A stretch of 64,000 nucleotides of DNA from Crenobacter caeni (GCF_010435965.1 NZ_JAAGAA010000004.1:186001-250000), one strand, 5' to 3'; shown: positions 48,756-59,879, numbered from the stretch's first letter. The notes: generated by a model from the letters alone, not told the origin. Program-made: numbers and translations.

Positions 48756-49670
48756 ATGCCTAAGAAAACACGAATCCTTGCTGCAGCGGGTGTCGCACTG
48801 ACGGCCCTGCTGGTTTTTGGCGCGTGGTGGCTGAACCGCGTCCCCGAACTGCCGGCGGGGCTGGTCGCCGTCAACGGCCGCATCGAGGGCGACCGCACGC
48901 TGGTCAGCAGCAAATACCCTGGGCGGCTCGCCGAGGTGCTGGTTAACGAGGGTGACTCGGTGCGCGCGGGCGACGTGCTCGCACGCCTGGCATCGGACGA
49001 GATCGACGCGCGCAAGGCGGCGCTCGACGCCAAAGTTACCCAGGCCGCGGCGGCGCTCACCCGTGCCCGCGCGCAGGCCGAGCAGGCCGAGCGGGACGCG
49101 CGCCGCTTCGAGGCCTTGCTCGCGCAGGGCTCGGTCGAGCGGATGCGCGCCGAGCAGATACGCCTGCTGGCGACCCACGCGCACGAGGCTACGAGCCAGG
49201 CGCGCGCGCAGCTTGATGAGGCGCGCGCGGGCGCCCGCGAGGTAGCGGGCATGCAGGGCGAGCTGACACTCAAGGCGCCCGCGTCCGGCGTGGTGCTCAG
49301 CCGCTTGCGCGAGCCGGGCGAAGTGCTTGCCGGCGGCGGCGCGGTGTTCGAGCTGGTTGATCTAGACAAGCTGCACCTGAAGGTTTACGTGCCCGAGCGC
49401 GAGATCGGCCGTATCGCGCGCGGGCAGGCGGCCAGGTTGTGGATCGACGCGCTGCCGGCTACGCCGTTCGACGCGAAGGTCAGCCAGATCGCCGCGCGTG
49501 CCGAATTTACGCCCAAGGAAGTGCAGACCGCCGACGAGCGGGTCAAGCTCGTCTACGCGGTGAAGTTGGGTATCGCGGCCAATCCCGGCCACCGGTTGAC
49601 GCCGGGCCTGCCCGCCGACGCGGTGATCCGTACTGAAGCCGCTGCCCCCTGGCAGAAACCCGTCTGGTAG
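48756..49670 (+). CDS. HlyD-family periplasmic adaptor (YbhG-like)
   Basis: The 304-residue membrane-fusion protein has an N-terminal transmembrane anchor (about residues 7-27), a first half-lipoyl segment (NGRIEGDRTLVSSKYPGRLAEVLVNEGDSVRAGDVLARL, in order), an alpha-helical hairpin (about 80-150) rich in Ala/Arg/Gln and a second lipoyl half with LKAPASGVVLSRLREPGEVL. The C-terminus PGHRLTPGLPADAVIRTE matches YbhG/HlyD proteins of ABC exporters. It starts 10 bases after the TolC-family gene. It links the ABC permeases to the TolC-like duct. Confidence 0.9.
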   Translation: MPKKTRILAAAGVALTALLVFGAWWLNRVPELPAGLVAVNGRIEGDRTLVSSKYPGRLAEVLVNEGDSVRAGDVLARLASDEIDARKAALDAKVTQAAAALTRARAQAEQAERDARRFEALLAQGSVERMRAEQIRLLATHAHEATSQARAQLDEARAGAREVAGMQGELTLKAPASGVVLSRLREPGEVLAGGGAVFELVDLDKLHLKVYVPEREIGRIARGQAARLWIDALPATPFDAKVSQIAARAEFTPKEVQTADERVKLVYAVKLGIAANPGHRLTPGLPADAVIRTEAAAPWQKPVW

Positions 49671-49675
49671 CCGTG

Positions 49676-51580
49676 ATGGACGCGCTGGTGATCCGGGCCG
49701 ACGGCTTTGGCAAGCGCTACGGCAAGCGTCAGGCGGTGTCTGACGTGAGTCTTGCCGTGCGCAAGGGCGAGCTGTTCGGGCTGATCGGCCCGGACGGTGC
49801 GGGCAAGTCCAGCCTGATGAAGGCGGTCGCCGGCGTGCTCCGCTACGACAGCGGCACGCTCGAGGTGTTCGGCACCGATATGGCGCGCGACGCGGCGGCC
49901 GAGTCGGTGAAGGCGCGCATCGGGCTGATGCCGCAGGGGCTGGGGCAGAACCTGTACGGCGACCTCTCCGTCGAGGAGAACGTCGACTTCTTCGCGAAGC
50001 TGCGCCTGGTGCCCGACGCGCAGGCGCGTGCGCGCAAGGAGAAGTTGCTCGGCGTGACGCGGCTCGCGGATTTTCGCGCGCGGCCGATGAAGCAGCTCTC
50101 CGGCGGGATGAAGCAGAAGCTGGGGCTGGTCTGCACGCTGATCCACGCGCCGGAGCTGATCGTGCTCGACGAGCCGACCACCGGCGTCGACCCGGTGTCG
50201 CGGCGCGACTTCTGGCAGATCCTCGCCGAACTGGTCGCCGAGCAGGGGCTGTCCGCCCTGGTGTCGACCGCGTATATGGACGAGGCGAGCCGCTTTGCAC
50301 GGATGGCGCTGATGCACGAGGGCAGGGTGCTCGCGCAGGGGCAGCCGCACGAGATCCTCGCGCTGCGCGCGGGCAGCGTGGTCAGCTGCGTACCGCAAGA
50401 GCAAGTGCGCGCCCGCGCGGCGCTCGCCGCGAACTACGCGCAGGTCGAGGCGCTCGGGCCCTGCTTGCGGGTGTTCGTGCCCGGTCTGGCGCGAGAAGCG
50501 GCCGAAAGCGCGGTCGCGCGGCTGGTCGACGCTGCGGGCAGCGCCACCGCTTACGACTCGGGCGAGGCGGAGCTGGAAGACGTGTTCGTCGCGCTCCTGG
50601 CCGGCAGCCTTGCGCCGACGGACGCGGGCGAGGCGGCTGCAGTGCCTGCCGCGCCGGGCAAGGCGTCGCCGGCGATCGAGGCGATTTCGCTGGCACGCCG
50701 TTTCGGCGACTTTGTCGCGGTGTCGGACGTGAGCTTCACCGTGCGCGAGGGCGAGATCTTCGGCCTGCTCGGCGCCAACGGCGCCGGCAAGACCACCGCG
50801 ATCAAGATGCTGACCGGCATCCTGCCGCCCTCCAGCGGCGGCGGGCGCATCGCCGGCGTCGACATCGCCCGCGTCAAGTCGCGTATCGGCTATATGTCGC
50901 AAGCGTTCTCGCTCTACCTCGATTTGACCGTCAGCGAGAACATCCGCCTGTACGCCGGCCTGTACGGACTGTCTCGCGCCGAACGCGCGGCGCGGCTGGA
51001 CTGGGTGCTCGAGATGGCCGGCCTGCAAACGCTCGCCGACACGCTGGCTGCCGAGCTGCCGATGGGGCAGCGCCAGCGTCTCGCGCTCGGTTGCGCGCTG
51101 GTGCACCGCCCGCGCGTGCTGTTTCTGGACGAGCCGACCTCCGGCGTCGATCCCGTCGGCCGGCGCGCGTTCTGGGACGTGCTGTTTAAGCTGTCGCGCG
51201 TCGACGGCGTCGCCTTGCTGGTGACCACCCACTACATGAGCGAGGCCGAGCACTGCGACCATCTGGCGCTGATGTTCGCCGGGCGCATCGTCGCCGACGC
51301 GACGCCCCAGGCGATGAAGGTCGCGCTCGAACACGACCTTGGTGCGCTGTACGAGATCAGCGGCGAGAAGGCGCTGGCCTTCGCGCCGGTGCTCGCGGCG
51401 GCCGGGCTGGGCGGCGTGTCGGTACACGGGCGCAGCCTGCACGTGCTGTGCCGCGACGGCGCGCGTCTGGCGGCGCTGGCAAGCGAACACGGCGGCGTGC
51501 GGGTGCGCGCACGCGTGCTGACGATGGAGGACGTGTTCGTCGAGCGGGTGCGTGCGCTGGAGAAGGAGGCCGGGCGATGA
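49676..51580 (+). CDS. ABC transporter ATPase with two fused nucleotide-binding domains (YbhF-like)
   Basis: The 634-residue protein has two ABC domains in tandem. The first has Walker A GPDGAGKSSLMK (near residue 38), signature LSGGMKQKLGL and Walker B IVLDEPTTGVDP. The second (from about residue 335) has GANGAGKTTAIKML and FLDEPTSGVDP, but its signature is LPMGQRQRLALG instead of LSGGQ, a change shared with YbhF-type ATPases. It energises export through the two following permeases. An alternative GTG start at 49673 adds one residue. The stop overlaps the first permease start by 4 bases. Confidence 0.92.
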   Translation: MDALVIRADGFGKRYGKRQAVSDVSLAVRKGELFGLIGPDGAGKSSLMKAVAGVLRYDSGTLEVFGTDMARDAAAESVKARIGLMPQGLGQNLYGDLSVEENVDFFAKLRLVPDAQARARKEKLLGVTRLADFRARPMKQLSGGMKQKLGLVCTLIHAPELIVLDEPTTGVDPVSRRDFWQILAELVAEQGLSALVSTAYMDEASRFARMALMHEGRVLAQGQPHEILALRAGSVVSCVPQEQVRARAALAANYAQVEALGPCLRVFVPGLAREAAESAVARLVDAAGSATAYDSGEAELEDVFVALLAGSLAPTDAGEAAAVPAAPGKASPAIEAISLARRFGDFVAVSDVSFTVREGEIFGLLGANGAGKTTAIKMLTGILPPSSGGGRIAGVDIARVKSRIGYMSQAFSLYLDLTVSENIRLYAGLYGLSRAERAARLDWVLEMAGLQTLADTLAAELPMGQRQRLALGCALVHRPRVLFLDEPTSGVDPVGRRAFWDVLFKLSRVDGVALLVTTHYMSEAEHCDHLALMFAGRIVADATPQAMKVALEHDLGALYEISGEKALAFAPVLAAAGLGGVSVHGRSLHVLCRDGARLAALASEHGGVRVRARVLTMEDVFVERVRALEKEAGR

Positions 51581-52731
51581 AGATGCAGCGGGTGCAGGCG
51601 CTGGCGTGGAAGGAGTGGCGCGAGATCGTGCGCGACCGGCTCTTTTTCGCGCTCGCCTTCGTGGTGCCGGCGCTGTTGATGGTGCTGTTCGGCTACGGGC
51701 TGTCGTTCGACGTGGAAAATGTGCCGTTCGCGCTTATCGACCACGACCGTACCGCGCAAAGCCGCGACTACGGCTACCGCTTCATCGGCTCGCGCTACTT
51801 CGACTTCAAGGGCTACGCGGCCAACGAGGCCGACGCCTACGACTTGATCGCCGGCGGGGAGGTGCGCGCGGTGCTGGTGATCCCGCCCGGTTTCGGGCGC
51901 GACCTCGCGCAAGGCAGGCCTGCCCAGGTGCAGACGCTGATCGACGGCACTTTTCCCAACCGTGCGCTGACCATCCGCGGCTACGTCGGCGCGATCAACG
52001 CCGAACGCTCGCTGGATTCGGCCGCAAATTACCTTGCCGCGCGCAGCGGCTTGCCGTACGCCGACGTGCGCGCGCGATTGCAGCCGGTCACGCTTGAAGT
52101 GCGCTACCTCTTCAACGAGGCGGTGCTGAGCATCTGGTCGCTCGCGCCCAAGCTGATCATGCTGATCCTGATGATCTCGCCGCCTTTCCTCACCGCGCTG
52201 GGCGTGGTGCGCGAGAAGGAGAACGGCTCGATCTTTAATATCTACGCGTCCGATATCAGCCGCGGCGAGTTCCTGCTGGGCAAGCTTGCGCCCTACGTGG
52301 CGATCTCCTGCGTGAACAGCCTGTTGCTGTGGCTGATGGCGGTCGGCCTCTACCGGGTGCCGTTCAAGGGCGACTTCGCGTTCTTCGCGCTCGCCAGCGT
52401 GGTGTACGTGGCGTGCACCACCGGCGTCGGCCTGGTGGTGTCGGTGCTGGTGCGCACGCAGATCGCCGCGATGATCGTCACCATGGTGATCACGCTGATC
52501 CCGGCGGTGCTCTACTCGGGGCTGATCATCCCGGTGACGTCCCTGTCGGACGCCGCGTCCTTCGTCGCGCACGCGATGCCGGCGATGTACTACGCGGATA
52601 TCGTGGTCGGCTGCTTCCTCAAGGGGGCAGGGGTCGCCGAGCTGTGGCGGCCGCTGCTGGTGCTCGCGCTGTACGCCTGCGCGCTGTTTGCCGCCGGCTA
52701 CGCGCTCTTCAGCAAGAGGCCCGCCTCATGA
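51577..52731 (+). CDS. ABC-2 type permease (YbhS-like)
   Basis: The 384-residue permease has an N-terminal helix (ALAWKEWREIVRDRLFFALAFVVPALLMVLFGYGLSF, in order), a large periplasmic domain (about residues 45-180) with IDHDRTAQSRDY and VIPPGFGRDL, and five C-terminal helices (from LIMLILMISPPFLTALGVVREKENGSI). This is the ABC-2 exporter plan of YbhS/YhhJ. It works with the next gene as a heterodimer. Substrate is unknown; E. coli YbhFSR has been linked to antibiotics and sodium export, which cannot be assumed here. Confidence 0.9.
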   Translation: MKMQRVQALAWKEWREIVRDRLFFALAFVVPALLMVLFGYGLSFDVENVPFALIDHDRTAQSRDYGYRFIGSRYFDFKGYAANEADAYDLIAGGEVRAVLVIPPGFGRDLAQGRPAQVQTLIDGTFPNRALTIRGYVGAINAERSLDSAANYLAARSGLPYADVRARLQPVTLEVRYLFNEAVLSIWSLAPKLIMLILMISPPFLTALGVVREKENGSIFNIYASDISRGEFLLGKLAPYVAISCVNSLLLWLMAVGLYRVPFKGDFAFFALASVVYVACTTGVGLVVSVLVRTQIAAMIVTMVITLIPAVLYSGLIIPVTSLSDAASFVAHAMPAMYYADIVVGCFLKGAGVAELWRPLLVLALYACALFAAGYALFSKRPAS

Positions 52732-53855
52732 ACGCGCTGTCTCTCTGGTGCCTGCAACTGAAGGTGATGTTCGGCAAGGAGCTGCGCCAACTGGGGCGCG
52801 ACCGCGTGCTGCTCGCCTTCATCGTGTACGCGTTTACCGTCGACATCTTCCTCGCCGCGTCCGGGGTGTCGCTGCAACTGAAGCTGGCGTCGACCTATGT
52901 AGAGGACGTCGACCACAGCAGCGCGTCGCGCGAGCTCGCCAGCCGCTTCTTGCCGCCGTACTTCCAGTTGCAGGGCGAGCTTGCAAGCGAGCGCGCGGCG
53001 GACGCGGCGCTCTCAAGCGGCCGGGCGATGCTGGTGCTGACGGTGCCGGCGGGCTTCGGCGAAGACCTCGCGCGCGGCGAGCCTACCCACGTGCAGTTGC
53101 AGGTCGATACCAGCAACGCGGTGTTGGGCTTTCTGGCCGCCAGCTACGCCGAACAGATCGTCGCGCGCTTCGGGCTGGAAACGGTGGACGCCGGCAAGAC
53201 GCCGCTGCCCGTCATCGAGAACCGCACCCGGGTGTGGTTCAACCCAAACCAGGAAGACAGCTGGTTCATGGGCATCTCGGAGCTGCTGAACGTGATCACC
53301 ATCTTCTCGGTGCTGCTGCCGGCGGCCGCCGCCGTGCGCGAGAAGGAGCGCGGCACCATCGAGCAGTTGCTGGTCAGCCCGCTCACCCCGCTGCAGATCC
53401 TGTTGCCCAAGGTGCTGTCGATGACGCTGGTGATCCTGGCCGGCACGGCGCTCGCACTGTTCGGCGTGCTCAGGCCGTGTTTCGGCGTGCCGATGGCCGG
53501 CAGCGTGCCGGCGTTTTTCGCGCTGACCGCGCTTTACGTGTTCACCAGCGCGGGCTTCGGCCTGCTGGCGGCGACCGTCGCGCGCAACCTTGCGCAGGCG
53601 GGGATGCTGACCATCCTGATCCTCGCGCCGATGCTGTTCCTCTCCGGCGCGTGGACGCCGCCGGAAGCGATGCCCGAATGGCTTGCAGTATTCACTCACT
53701 TTTCTCCGTTGTATTATTTCATCAATATTTCATTTGGCTTGCTGCTCAAGGGGCAGACCGTCGCCGCGCTGTGGCCTTCGGTACTCGGCATGATGGCGCT
53801 GGGCATGGCCGCTTTCGCTGCCGGCTTGTTGCGCTTCAGAAGGCAGTTCGGTTAG
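52728..53855 (+). CDS. ABC-2 type permease (YbhR-like)
   Basis: The 375-residue second permease repeats the plan: KVMFGKELRQLGRDRVLLAFIVYAFTVDIFLAASG at the N-terminus, a periplasmic domain with VDHSSASRELASRFLPPYF and VPAGFGEDLARGEPTHVQLQVD, then VRFNPNQ-like text (VWFNPNQEDSWFMGISELLNVITIFSVLLPAAAAVREKERGTIEQLLVSPL) and helices to the C-terminus. This matches YbhR. It overlaps the first permease by 4 bases and ends the operon; the next gene starts 51 bases later and may have its own AT-rich promoter (53854-53875). Confidence 0.9.
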   Translation: MNALSLWCLQLKVMFGKELRQLGRDRVLLAFIVYAFTVDIFLAASGVSLQLKLASTYVEDVDHSSASRELASRFLPPYFQLQGELASERAADAALSSGRAMLVLTVPAGFGEDLARGEPTHVQLQVDTSNAVLGFLAASYAEQIVARFGLETVDAGKTPLPVIENRTRVWFNPNQEDSWFMGISELLNVITIFSVLLPAAAAVREKERGTIEQLLVSPLTPLQILLPKVLSMTLVILAGTALALFGVLRPCFGVPMAGSVPAFFALTALYVFTSAGFGLLAATVARNLAQAGMLTILILAPMLFLSGAWTPPEAMPEWLAVFTHFSPLYYFINISFGLLLKGQTVAALWPSVLGMMALGMAAFAAGLLRFRRQFG

Positions 53856-53906
53856 TTTAATTATTTTGGATATTTGTCCGCCAGGGGCGGGCGACGCCCG
53901 GGCGCC

Positions 53907-55886
53907 ATGCGATCATTCCGTCAACTCTTGTATTGCCCGGGCACGCTGGCCCGCCAGGCCGCGCTATGGGTGTGCGTACTGTCGCTGCTGGTGGCCGCGC
54001 TGGTCTGGGGGCTGGGCAGGCTGTGGCTGATCCCTGCCATCGAGACGGGCGAGCGTACCTCCGCCAGCGCCGAGGCGCTACGCATGCGCGACAGCTACCT
54101 TGAAGCCGCGTCGGGCATGGTGCGCGCGCAGCGTGACTGGACGCGCTGGCAACAGTTGGCTGACGCCGCCAACGGGAAGGGTCTCGGACACCTGCTGCCC
54201 TACGTCGGCCCGGCACGTCTGGCCGACCTCGGCGTCGACTGGGTGGCCCTCTTCAAACGCGACGCCTCGCCGGTCTTTACGGCGGAACTCTCCGGGCGGC
54301 AGGTGATTTTCGACAGCCGGCGCCTGGCCGGCGCGCTGCGCCCGGACAGCGAGTTCGGCCGCCACCTGTACCGGCTCGCCGCTTCGGACGACCCGTACGT
54401 AATCTCGGGCATCGTCCGTTTCCCGACCGGCCCTTACTATATTTCGCTCGCGCCGGTGCAGGGCCTGCACGCGGGTGCCGAGCCCTCCGGCTTCCTGCTG
54501 TGGGCCACCCGCGCCGACCGCATCGTACTCAGGAGCCAGTCGACCTTCCTGCGCAACAACACCCGGGTGCTGTCGCTGACCTCGCGGCAACTGCCCGACG
54601 AGGTGGTCGCCTGGCGGCACGCGGGGCGGACCACCGATGCGCCGCTGACGCTGATGCGCAGTCACCGTGTCGACAGCTGGATAGGCGTGAGCGACCTGGA
54701 CGGCCGCCCCGCGCTGTTTCTCGGGCAAAGCCTGCGCCGAGACCAGTCGCTGCTGGCCTCCGCGCAGGTCAACCGGCTGGCACTCATCGCCGTCGCCGCG
54801 ATCCTGCTGGTCGGCCTGGCCGCGGTATGGGTCGTGCAAAGCCGGCTGGGCGCGCGCCTCGCGGCGCTTGGCGGCGCGCTGCGACGTCTGGAGCGTCCAG
54901 GTCAAATCGAACCGCTGGCGATCCGCGCGGACGACGAGCTTGGCGAAGTGGTCCGCGCGGTCAACGCCCTGATCGGCCGCAAGAATGCCGCCGAAGCGGG
55001 GCGAGTGGTGAGCGAGCAGCGTTTCGAGCACCTGTTCGAGCACCTGGCGCATGGGCTGCTGTTGGCCGAGGAGGGGCGGGTGGCCCAGGCCAACCCGGCT
55101 GCCTGCGAGTTGTTCGGTGATTTTCTCCTCGGCACGACACTCGCCGGTTTTTTTTGCGGCGACGACGCGCGCGCGATGGTCATGTACGCACGCTGCGCCG
55201 AGCCGGCGGGGCAGCGGGAGTCCTGGCGTGGCCAGTGCCGCCTGGTCGGCCGCATGGGCGCGTTCGAGGCGGAGCTGACCGTCACCCGCCTGCCCGGCCC
55301 TGACGGGGGCGGCCTGTTGTTGCAGGTCGACGACATCAGCGAGCGCGAGGCGAGCTGGCGCGCGGTTCGCCAGCTTGCGTTCCACGACGCGCTGACTGGC
55401 CTCGTCAACCGGACATTGTTCCTCGACCGTCTCGAACACCGGCTGGCGCAGGACGCGCGCACGAGCGGGAGTTTTGTCCTGATGTATATGGACCTGGACG
55501 GCTTCAAGGCCGTGAACGACCATCTCGGGCACGCGGCGGGCGACCGGGTGCTGCAGGTCGCCGCGCAAAGGATGGCGTCCTGCCTGCGCGATGGGGATAC
55601 CCTGGCGCGGTTGGCAGGGGACGAGTTCGCCTTGCTGCTGAAAGGCGAGCCGGACCGCGAGAGCGTCGTGCAGATTTCGGGCCGGCTACTCGCCGAATTG
55701 GAGGCGCCCATCGTGCTTGACGGCGGGCCGGTGAGGGTGTCGGCCAGCATCGGCGTGCTGGTCGCGCAGGCCGCCGGCATGAGCGCGGCGGCCGCGCTCG
55801 AGCGGGCCGACGCCGCAATGTACCGGGCCAAACACGCGGGCAAGGCGGGCGTCGCCTTCTGGGGCGGGGACGCCCTTACCGCCTGA
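53907..55886 (+). CDS. Diguanylate cyclase with CHASE4-like sensor, PAS and GGDEF domains
   Basis: The 659-residue membrane protein should make cyclic di-GMP in response to a periplasmic signal. Two transmembrane segments (about residues 15-38 and 285-305) flank a periplasmic region that looks like CHASE4 (YLEAASGMVRAQRDWTRWQQ). A HAMP-like linker, a PAS domain (FEHLFEHLAHGLLLAEEGRVAQANPAACELF) and a GGDEF domain (about 500-655) follow. The catalytic loop reads LAGDEF, an AGDEF variant common in active enzymes, and the inhibitory I-site RDGD lies at the right distance before it. FHDALTGLVNRTLFLDRL is the standard entry. A TTG at 53874 would add 11 residues. Its position after the exporter is probably incidental. 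Confidence 0.88.
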   Translation: MRSFRQLLYCPGTLARQAALWVCVLSLLVAALVWGLGRLWLIPAIETGERTSASAEALRMRDSYLEAASGMVRAQRDWTRWQQLADAANGKGLGHLLPYVGPARLADLGVDWVALFKRDASPVFTAELSGRQVIFDSRRLAGALRPDSEFGRHLYRLAASDDPYVISGIVRFPTGPYYISLAPVQGLHAGAEPSGFLLWATRADRIVLRSQSTFLRNNTRVLSLTSRQLPDEVVAWRHAGRTTDAPLTLMRSHRVDSWIGVSDLDGRPALFLGQSLRRDQSLLASAQVNRLALIAVAAILLVGLAAVWVVQSRLGARLAALGGALRRLERPGQIEPLAIRADDELGEVVRAVNALIGRKNAAEAGRVVSEQRFEHLFEHLAHGLLLAEEGRVAQANPAACELFGDFLLGTTLAGFFCGDDARAMVMYARCAEPAGQRESWRGQCRLVGRMGAFEAELTVTRLPGPDGGGLLLQVDDISEREASWRAVRQLAFHDALTGLVNRTLFLDRLEHRLAQDARTSGSFVLMYMDLDGFKAVNDHLGHAAGDRVLQVAAQRMASCLRDGDTLARLAGDEFALLLKGEPDRESVVQISGRLLAELEAPIVLDGGPVRVSASIGVLVAQAAGMSAAAALERADAAMYRAKHAGKAGVAFWGGDALTA

Positions 55887-55963
55887 ACTCCTTTGCGGCC
55901 GGCATTGGCCGGCGATTTCGCCCGCGAGGCAGAACCCCGGCTGGCGGCCGTGGCGGAGAGGGG

Positions 55964-56608
55964 CTAGCGGTAGCGCGCGTCGAGCGCCTTGAAGCTTTCG
56001 AGGTGGTCGGCGCTGACGTAGGGGCGCATCAGCGCGAGTACCTGGCGGGCGCCGCGCCGGCCGGTTTCCGGCGAGATCGGCACCTTGGGTTTGGCCGACT
56101 GCTCGAACGCGTACCAGAACTTGACGACGATCCAGATGTTGACCGCCAACAGGCCGATGGTCTCCTCATCCTCGAAGTTGAGGAAGCCCGACTGCTGAAA
56201 GCCCTTCAGGAAGGCGATCATCATCGGCTGCAGCTCGGTGCCGATGAAGTGGTGGTACTCGGCCTGCATCTGCGGGTTGCGCGAGAGCAGCCCCGGCAGG
56301 TCGTCGAACATGAAGCGGAAGCGCCAGAAGCCCTGGAAGATCGCGTCGAGGTAGCGCGACAGGTCGTCCACCGTCGGCGCCCGGTCCGCTGGCGGCGTCA
56401 GCTGCTCGCGGATGAACGCCTCGTACTCGCGGAAGATCTGGAAGACGATCTCTTCCTTGTTGCGGAAGTGGTAGTACAGGTTGCCCGGGCTGATGCCCAG
56501 GTGCGCCGAGATATGGTTGGTGGTGATCGCCCGCTCGCCGTGCTCGTTGAACAGCTTGAGGCTCTCGATGATGATCTTGTCGTAGGTTTTGATCCGGGTC
56601 TTGCTCAT
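55964..56608 (-). CDS. TetR/AcrR family transcriptional regulator
   Basis: The 214-residue product has a TetR N-terminal helix-turn-helix (about residues 8-58): TYDKIIIESLKLFNEHGERAITTNHISAHLGISPGNLYYHFRNKEEIV in order. The ligand domain starts with FQIFREYEAFIREQL and contains FWRFRFMFDDLPGLLSRNP; its ligand is not identifiable. It starts 5 bases after the MscS-type gene on the same strand (ATG at 56608; a TTG at 56617 would overlap that gene's stop), so it may be expressed with prfC and the channel. Two palindromes that look like TetR-type operators lie in the window (43702-43723 and 47409-47426), and a third at 30619-30632, but nothing in the sequence ties this protein to any of them. Confidence 0.88.
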   Translation of the reverse strand: MSKTRIKTYDKIIIESLKLFNEHGERAITTNHISAHLGISPGNLYYHFRNKEEIVFQIFREYEAFIREQLTPPADRAPTVDDLSRYLDAIFQGFWRFRFMFDDLPGLLSRNPQMQAEYHHFIGTELQPMMIAFLKGFQQSGFLNFEDEETIGLLAVNIWIVVKFWYAFEQSAKPKVPISPETGRRGARQVLALMRPYVSADHLESFKALDARYR

Positions 56609-56613
56609 GGGAA

Positions 56614-57510
56614 TCAAGCCTGTTGGGAAGGGAAGGGTTGGACGTTGCCTGCCGAAACGTCATCGGCAGGCTCGGGGAAGGCTTCGCGCAGGAAATGCTT
56701 GAGGATTAGCTGTTCGGTCCGCTGGCGCGACTTGGCGGGCAGCGCGATACGCAGGCTCAAGAGGTAGCTCGTATCGTTGAGCGTCTGCACCGACACCCGC
56801 GGCTCGACCGACGGAGTGTCCAGATGGTGGATCGCCTCGATGCGCGACATATGCCTTTGCGCGGCAGCAAGAAAGGGCGCGACAGCGTCCTGGGCGGCGG
56901 CGAGCAGCAGGCGTTCGGCGCGCGCCGGCGGCAAGGTGTACGGCAGAGTCAGCTTGACCGTGTGCACCACGTACTCGCCCATGTAATTTTCCTGGATCAC
57001 CGGCTGCGTCAGCAGCAGGCTGTGCGGGAAGGCGAGCGCGCGGCCTGTCATCTGGTGGCTGTCGTGCTCGGGGCCGATCTCCATCACCGTGGTAGTCAGA
57101 AGGCCGATGTCGACCACCCGCCCGCGGATGTGCGCAACTTCAATGTGGTCGCCGAGGCTGTAGCTGTTCGACGCGCTCCTGAGCAGGCCGCCGGTCAGGC
57201 ACATGATCAGCTCCTTGGTCGCCAGGATCACCGCGGCGGCGAAGGCCAGCATCGACACCGCGATGGTCTGCAGCTCGGACGCCCAGATCAGCGCGATCCC
57301 GGCGACGCCGCTGACGAACAGCACGTTGCGCGCGGTGATCGACCAGCGCCGCCTGTCGTCCAGCGTCCAGTCGGTATTGGCGCCGATGGCGCGGCCGATC
57401 GCGATCCTCAGCGCTACCAGTACGGCGATGAGCACGCCCGAGCGCACGATGTCGGCAGCGTAGCTGCCGCGCATCGTTTGCCAGAATTCGTACAAGTCAC
57501 CCGCCGCCAT
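56614..57510 (-). CDS. Mechanosensitive ion channel, MscS family
   Basis: The 298-residue inner-membrane protein has two or three N-terminal helices (about residues 20-110), with the pore-lining TM3-like segment LQTIAVSMLAFAAAVILATKELIMCLTGGLL and the beta domain that follows: SYSLGDHIEVAHIRGRVVDIGLLTTTVMEI, in family order. FPHSLLLTQPVIQEN matches the conserved MscS segment with Pro-Asn replaced by Pro-His. It should open under membrane tension to release solutes after hypo-osmotic shock. It starts 16 bases after prfC and is followed by the TetR gene. Confidence 0.87.
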   Translation of the reverse strand: MAAGDLYEFWQTMRGSYAADIVRSGVLIAVLVALRIAIGRAIGANTDWTLDDRRRWSITARNVLFVSGVAGIALIWASELQTIAVSMLAFAAAVILATKELIMCLTGGLLRSASNSYSLGDHIEVAHIRGRVVDIGLLTTTVMEIGPEHDSHQMTGRALAFPHSLLLTQPVIQENYMGEYVVHTVKLTLPYTLPPARAERLLLAAAQDAVAPFLAAAQRHMSRIEAIHHLDTPSVEPRVSVQTLNDTSYLLSLRIALPAKSRQRTEQLILKHFLREAFPEPADDVSAGNVQPFPSQQA

Positions 57511-57526
57511 GTCCGCCCCGCAATGC

Positions 57527-59137
<1,611 letters not shown>

Positions 59138-59169
59138 TGCTCGGTCGGGATGCGGATTTCGTAAACCGC

Positions 59170-59233
59170 GCATTGTACCGAATTTTGCCAAGACTCGCCG
59201 GGCAGCCATTTCATGGCGTTGCAGGTACAATGC
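59170..59233. promoter_or_regulatory. Facing -10 elements of prfC and ribE
   Basis: GCATTGTACC (59170-59179) and GGTACAATGC (59224-59233) are perfect inverted copies 44 bases apart. Each contains TACAAT reading outward: toward prfC on the minus strand and toward ribE on the plus strand. They most simply are two sigma-70 -10 boxes with shared flanks. No good -35 elements are seen. Confidence 0.5.
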
Positions 59234-59264
59234 CGGCATCCGATTTTGCGCAGGATCTTCCAGA

Positions 59265-59879
59265 ATGTTTACCGGGATCGTCCAGGGGATGGCCGAACTT
59301 GTCGCCGTCGCCGAAAAGGAAAATTTCCGCACCCACAAGGTGCGCCTGCCCGAGGCTTTGCTGCCCGGCCTGGAGCTGGGCGCTTCGGTCGCGCACAACG
59401 GCGTGTGCCTGACCGTGACCGCCGTCGAGGGTGACGTCGTCGCGTTCGACCTGATGCAGGAGACGCTGCGCGCGACCAACCTGGGGGCACTGAAGGTCGG
59501 CGACCGGGTGAACGTCGAGCGCGCCGCGCGCTTCGGCGATGAAATCGGCGGCCACGCGATGTCCGGCCATGTGCTGTGCACGGCGCCCATCGTCAGCGTG
59601 ACCGACACCCCGAACAACCGCACCGTGCGCTTCGCGCTGCCCGAGCCTGTCCGCAAATACGTGTTCGACAAGGGTTATATCGGCATCGACGGCGTCAGCC
59701 TGACCGTCGGCGACGTGCGGGACGGGGAATTCTCGGTGTTCCTGATCCCCGAGACGCTCTCGCGCACCAAGCTGGGCTTCTGCGCCGCGGGAGACCTCGT
59801 CAATATCGAGGTCGACCCGCAGACGCAGGCCATCGTCGACACCGTCGAGCGCGTGCTCGCGCAAAAGGCGCTCGCGTGA
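59265..59879 (+). CDS. ribE: Riboflavin synthase, alpha subunit
   Basis: The 204-residue enzyme dismutates two molecules of 6,7-dimethyl-8-ribityllumazine to riboflavin. It has the two-fold internal repeat of the family: [13 protein letters not shown] with [14 protein letters not shown] in the first half, and [12 protein letters not shown] with [14 protein letters not shown] in the second. The first half ends [19 protein letters not shown], close to the conserved GGHxxxGH block. The ATG at 59265 gives the invariant MFTG start. It overlaps the next gene by 4 bases (GTGA). It makes the final step of the pathway served by ribBA and ribH downstream. Confidence 0.95.
   Translation: MFTGIVQGMAELVAVAEKENFRTHKVRLPEALLPGLELGASVAHNGVCLTVTAVEGDVVAFDLMQETLRATNLGALKVGDRVNVERAARFGDEIGGHAMSGHVLCTAPIVSVTDTPNNRTVRFALPEPVRKYVFDKGYIGIDGVSLTVGDVRDGEFSVFLIPETLSRTKLGFCAAGDLVNIEVDPQTQAIVDTVERVLAQKALA

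Noticed and set aside
55896-55920. Terminator after the diguanylate cyclase gene (GCCGGC repeats)
   Set aside because: The GCCGGC units are short self-palindromes with no T-run; they do not form a convincing intrinsic terminator.
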